Of a stretch of DNA of 56,786 nt, positions 56,286-56,786 are shown one piece after another. Made by a program: the position numbers and the translations under genes. The number at the start of each line of letters is the position of its first letter. The first letter of the stretch is position 1. Under the pieces are notes generated by a model. That model was given only the letters and a program-made list of their open reading frames with translations. It was not told the DNA's origin and made no database searches. This DNA comes from Chloroflexota bacterium (GTDB taxonomy: Bacteria > Chloroflexota > Anaerolineae > Promineifilales > Promineifilaceae). The stretch is from assembly GCA_014584575.1 (NCBI GenBank), contig JACTMP010000060.1:1-56786 (forward strand), in the 5' to 3' direction.

Positions 56286-56786
56286 ATGATCAGAAAAAAG
56301 AGATTAGCATTAGGCAGTTTCATGCTCTCGCTGTTTTTTTTGGCCGTTATCGCTCAGGCAGCGACAGGCTTTTTATCCTCGCCGGCTAAAGCAAACGCCA
56401 GCAGTAACTCCATTGTTTCTGCCCCGCTTAGCACGGCGTTCACTTACCAGGGCCATCTGACTGAAAATGGGGCTTTGGCAAACGGCGCCTACGATTTTCA
56501 GTTTTTTCTGTACGATGCGGTTGCAGGGGGTGCCCAGGTGGGCGCCACAGTAACGGCCGCTGATCTGCCTGTAACGGATGGGATGTTTACGGCCGTATTG
56601 GACTTTGGCGCGGTATTTGCGGGCACGGCCGTTTGGCTGGAAATCGGCGTGCGCGAGGGTGATAGCAGTGGTACCTACGCCATACTTACACCGCGCCAAT
56701 CGTTAACGGCCGCCCCCTACGCCCTGGGTTTGCAGCCAGGCGCAAAGGTTCTGGGTGACCTGTCTGCCCCAACTTTGACCATAGCC
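56286..56786 (+). CDS. exported protein, partial (runs off the window)
   Basis: At least 167 aa with no stop. AAGGAG 6 nt before the ATG. Signal peptide at about 1-36 (LGSFMLSLFFLAVIAQAATG). Then a beta-sandwich module: FTYQGHLTENGALANGAYDF, LPVTDGMFTAVLDFGAVFAG, VWLEIGVREGDSSGTYAILT and PRQSLTAAPYALG. This is a domain common at the start of long secreted Chloroflexota proteins with repetitive C-terminal halves. Probably controlled by the divergent SARP regulator. Confidence 0.85.
   Translation, partial: MIRKKRLALGSFMLSLFFLAVIAQAATGFLSSPAKANASSNSIVSAPLSTAFTYQGHLTENGALANGAYDFQFFLYDAVAGGAQVGATVTAADLPVTDGMFTAVLDFGAVFAGTAVWLEIGVREGDSSGTYAILTPRQSLTAAPYALGLQPGAKVLGDLSAPTLTIA

Larger units (their letters stand above)
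208..56630. repeat. dispersed iterated palindrome ACGGCCGT (about 100 copies)
   Basis: Counted by eye: about 100 copies, first at 208-215 and last at about 56623-56630. They lie in genes and spacers, on average one per 560 bp. In coding regions it reads as T-A-V, as x-G-R or as R-P depending on frame. It is sparse in nuoCD and in the acyl-CoA synthetase gene and absent from most of mrp/RicT. Confidence 0.9.

Noticed and set aside
1..56786. tRNA, rRNA, transposase, integrase or origin signals
   Set aside because: None was seen on either strand. Inverted repeats present are short REP, word or hairpin types without a transposase gene.

Overview
The window looks like part of a chromosome from a filamentous-type Chloroflexota (Anaerolineae or a related class). 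This is inferred from gene content, not from a marker tree. The main clues are SARP/BTAD regulators, exported proteins with Pro/Thr-rich linkers (TPTPT, TATAVP), FG-GAP and 'choice-of-anchor'-like surface proteins, exported proteins ending in an LP-containing tail, a DUF5667 protein paired with an ECF sigma factor, PSP1/RicT, and a nuoB-nuoCD-nuoI cluster without the membrane subunits. No rRNA, tRNA, CRISPR array or insertion sequence was seen.

Layout. 0-10.4 kb, mostly minus strand: the end of a cytochrome b gene, two exported proteins, two paralogous PAS-BTAD regulators, and a DUF5667/ECF sigma pair. Three of these transcription units begin with the same 19-bp element, an 11-bp direct repeat lying exactly 8 bp upstream of a -10-like hexamer. 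That is the geometry of SARP operators. 10.5-16 kb, plus strand: a G1405-type 16S methyltransferase homologue, rsmE, a Phd/PIN toxin-antitoxin pair, rsmI, then secD-secF. 16-19.1 kb, minus: a family 2 glycosyltransferase, a YbhN-type membrane protein and an L,D-transpeptidase. 19.3-35.7 kb: mixed housekeeping and envelope genes (DUF554, proB, DUF6062, YceI, RDD, a response regulator, a lipoprotein hydrolase, a C39 peptidase, a phosphoesterase, an HD hydrolase, ThuA, a lipase-like protein, and a QTMAN-like tRNA-queuosine mannosyltransferase). 35.9-42.3 kb, plus: iscX-nuoB-nuoCD-nuoI, an Mrp ATPase, PSP1/RicT and an HD protein. 42.2-43.1 kb: a second PIN toxin-antitoxin cassette flanked by an 89-bp duplication of the HD gene's 3' end. 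44-51 kb: moeA, an S1-domain protein, an acyl-CoA synthetase, an MBL hydrolase and a thiolase. 51-56.8 kb: a decayed SH3-like fragment, an EAD7-like membrane protein overlapping a WD40 remnant, a 1140-residue SARP/NB-ARC/TPR regulator, a small gene, and an exported protein running off the end.

Three genome-wide signatures run through the window. (1) The palindrome ACGGCCGT occurs about 100 times (about one per 560 bp, against roughly one or two expected), like HIP1 of cyanobacteria. (2) More than a dozen loci carry tandem 7-8 bp 'words' (GAGATTGG, GTAATTGG, GTAATCGG, GTGAGGGG, GTATCACG and others) on both strands. They resemble the STRR repeats of cyanobacteria, frequently contain the stop codons of neighbouring genes, and in three genes are read in frame as protein. 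(3) Perfect short hairpins built of palindromic words sit between genes.

How the parts may work together: the PAS-BTAD proteins plausibly sense a small-molecule or redox cue and drive their own gene, the ECF sigma/DUF5667 pair and a large surface protein as one envelope regulon. The rsm/rmt cluster modifies the 16S decoding centre. iscX coupled to nuoB, with mrp nearby, links Fe-S assembly to respiratory complex I.
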